DNA of 7,238 nt from Candidatus Heimdallarchaeota archaeon (GTDB lineage: Archaea > Asgardarchaeota > Heimdallarchaeia > Heimdallarchaeales > Kariarchaeaceae): contig JAOUKW010000210.1 in the NCBI GenBank assembly GCA_029882335.1, positions 1 to 7,238 on the forward strand. The letters run 5' to 3'. Made by a program: the position numbers and the translations under genes. Shown here in pieces: positions 6,300 to 7,238 of this stretch (within the stretch, counting starts at the first letter, position 1; each line of letters opens with the position of its first letter). The notes beneath the pieces were generated by a model. It did not search any database. It saw only the letters and a list, made by a program, of their open reading frames with translations, and was not told the origin of the DNA.

Positions 6300-6536
6300 T
6301 TATGTATTTGCTCGATTTTGAAACTCACCATAATCTAGTCCACTAAGCTTCCATGCTTCTCTTGCTTTTAACTTTCCATCCTTGTACTGTTTAATCACTA
6401 ATTCTGGTTTTAAATTAACCGAACCTAATGTTATAAGATCAAGTAATAAATCTTCAATTTTAGCACCTGAGGCTTCAGATAACTCTTTGATGAAGATAAG
6501 GTCACTATCTGCTATATCCAATTTAAATTTAGGCAT
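6300..6536 (-). CDS. UPF0175-family small protein (antitoxin-like, putative DNA-binding)
   Basis: This 78-aa cytosolic protein has an N-terminal helical part (MPKFKLDIADSDLIFIKEL) and a C-terminal helix-turn-helix-like segment YKDGKLKAREAWKLSGLDY (51-69), followed by EF. That matches the UPF0175 hallmark 'Y..G.lslgkAaelaGls..eF'. UPF0175 proteins are widespread in archaea and often sit beside PIN or DUF3368 nucleases as presumed antitoxins. No such partner is visible here: threonine aldolase is downstream on the same strand and tmk is divergent. The ATG at 6536-6534 follows a TATA-like TTATAAC about 20 nt upstream, suggesting a leaderless transcript. An 8-bp-arm dyad lies 35-56 bp upstream and could be an operator, possibly for this protein itself (inference). 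Confidence 0.72.
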   Translation of the reverse strand: MPKFKLDIADSDLIFIKELSEASGAKIEDLLLDLITLGSVNLKPELVIKQYKDGKLKAREAWKLSGLDYGEFQNRANT

Positions 6537-6570
6537 ATGTAATTCAATCTAAGTTATAATGATAAAGAAT

Positions 6571-6592
6571 ATTAGAATTATGGTATTCTAAT
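6571..6592. repeat. Inverted repeat in the UPF0175/tmk divergent promoter region
   Basis: ATTAGAAT (6571-6578) and its exact reverse complement ATTCTAAT (6585-6592) flank a 6-bp spacer, TATGGT. The 22-bp dyad lies just upstream of the UPF0175 TATA-like box and about 160 bp before tmk. This is a geometry suited to a dimeric HTH regulator. The remaining divergent region up to 6752 is A+T rich, with a near-palindromic ATTATTAAATAAT at 6678-6690, and holds no recognisable gene. Confidence 0.35.
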
Positions 6593-6752
6593 TTTATACT
6601 GGAATAATTATTTAATACTAGATGCAAAAGTGTGATTAATTTATGATTGAACTATTTTGATTTGTAAATTAGATTATATTATTAAATAATAATTAAATTT
6701 GGTTAATTCAAGAAAAGTGATAAAGGGCGAAAGAATTAGGGAATAGGTATAT

Positions 6753-7238
6753 TTGAAAGGAATTTTTGTTACTATTGAAGGAATTGATGGTTCTGGTAAA
6801 TCTACACAAATGCAATTAGTTGCCAATAGGTTAAGAGAAAGTGGATATGAGGTAATTATTACTCATGAACCAACTAAAAGACGAATTGGGTCAATAATTA
6901 AAGAACACTATTTAATTAATCCTAATTCAATTCCTGAAGTTGATGCATTATTATATGCAGCTGATAGAATCGAACATTATAATCTAGATGTTAGACCTAA
7001 ATTAGACCAAAATTACATAGTATTAACGGATAGGTACGTTATTTCTTCAATTGTTTATCAAGGCGCTCAGGGTGTCGAAATAAATTGGATCAAGGAGATT
7101 AACAAAATGGTGCCATTACCTGATTTGTCAATAATTCTTGAAATTCCCATTGAAATTGCCATAAATAGGTTAGATTCTACTGATAAACAAATTGAAAAAT
7201 TTGAAAATTATAGTTGGTTGGAGAAATTATCAAAGATA
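6753..7238 (+). CDS. tmk: Thymidylate kinase, N-terminal 162 codons (truncated by window end)
   Basis: This cytosolic kinase phosphorylates dTMP to dTDP with ATP (EC 2.7.4.9), essential for DNA precursor supply. The visible part holds the P-loop GIDGSGKST (10-18), HEPT (38-41, where most family members have Arg before Glu-Pro), AADRIEH (69-75), DRY (93-95) with SSIVYQG (98-104), and PDLSIILEI (123-131), followed by the start of the LID region with R139. The family is about 195-215 aa, so roughly 35-50 residues are missing beyond the window. The start is TTG at 6753: an in-frame TAG at 6744-6746 lies just upstream and the P-loop begins nine residues in, so no other start fits. A weak SD-like AGGT (6745-6748) lies 4 nt before it. 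It is divergent from the UPF0175 gene. Confidence 0.92.
   Translation, partial: MKGIFVTIEGIDGSGKSTQMQLVANRLRESGYEVIITHEPTKRRIGSIIKEHYLINPNSIPEVDALLYAADRIEHYNLDVRPKLDQNYIVLTDRYVISSIVYQGAQGVEINWIKEINKMVPLPDLSIILEIPIEIAINRLDSTDKQIEKFENYSWLEKLSKI

Noticed and set aside
6603..6690. Short AT palindromes (AATAATTATT, ATTATTAAATAAT)
   Set aside because: Simple A/T palindromes are frequent at this base composition; not distinctive enough to call sites.
1..7238. CRISPR arrays, tRNA/rRNA genes, IS elements or att repeats
   Set aside because: No spaced direct repeats, no GC-rich tRNA-like cloverleaf or CCA region, no transposase motifs and no terminal inverted repeats were seen on either strand.

Overview
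The window looks like A+T-rich archaeal chromosomal DNA. The reasons are a single-domain Get3-type targeting ATPase with a CxxC motif, a secreted membrane protein loaded with N-glycosylation sequons, a UPF0175-family small protein, and GTG and TTG starts. Most genes lack a Shine-Dalgarno sequence but have TATA-like boxes about 20-25 nt before the start codon, which suggests leaderless transcripts. An Asgard archaeon would fit best, because the protein beside Get3 resembles the beta subunit of the eukaryotic translocon-associated protein (TRAP) complex. That placement is inference; there is no rRNA or marker gene here.

Left third (about 1-2800): a surface-polysaccharide region in apparent decay. 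After the last 33 codons of a plus-strand gene (1-99), everything lies on the minus strand. Read in the direction of transcription it holds a stop-riddled relic (about 2372-2683), an intact extended SDR sugar epimerase/reductase (1313-2227), an intact glucose-1-phosphate cytidylyltransferase (452-1216, rfbF), and the C-terminal third of a GT2 glycosyltransferase with no N-terminal half (96-383). The two intact enzymes suggest a CDP-activated deoxysugar, but the CDP-glucose 4,6-dehydratase that should link them is not in view.

Middle (2815-5176): a plus-strand cluster. First comes a 188-aa signal-peptide/single-TM protein resembling TRAP beta. The Get3 ATPase follows almost without a gap, with an SD inside the end of the preceding gene, and after 57 bp comes a soluble 250-aa protein of unknown function with a LURP-one-like C-terminal segment. 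The first two genes look co-translated and point to membrane-protein targeting or biogenesis. This is the most interesting part of the window.

Right third (5217-7238): a convergent minus-strand low-specificity L-threonine aldolase (PLP enzyme), an orphan UPF0175 protein just upstream of it, a divergent intergenic region with an 8-bp-arm dyad, and the first 162 codons of a TTG-initiated thymidylate kinase cut by the window end.
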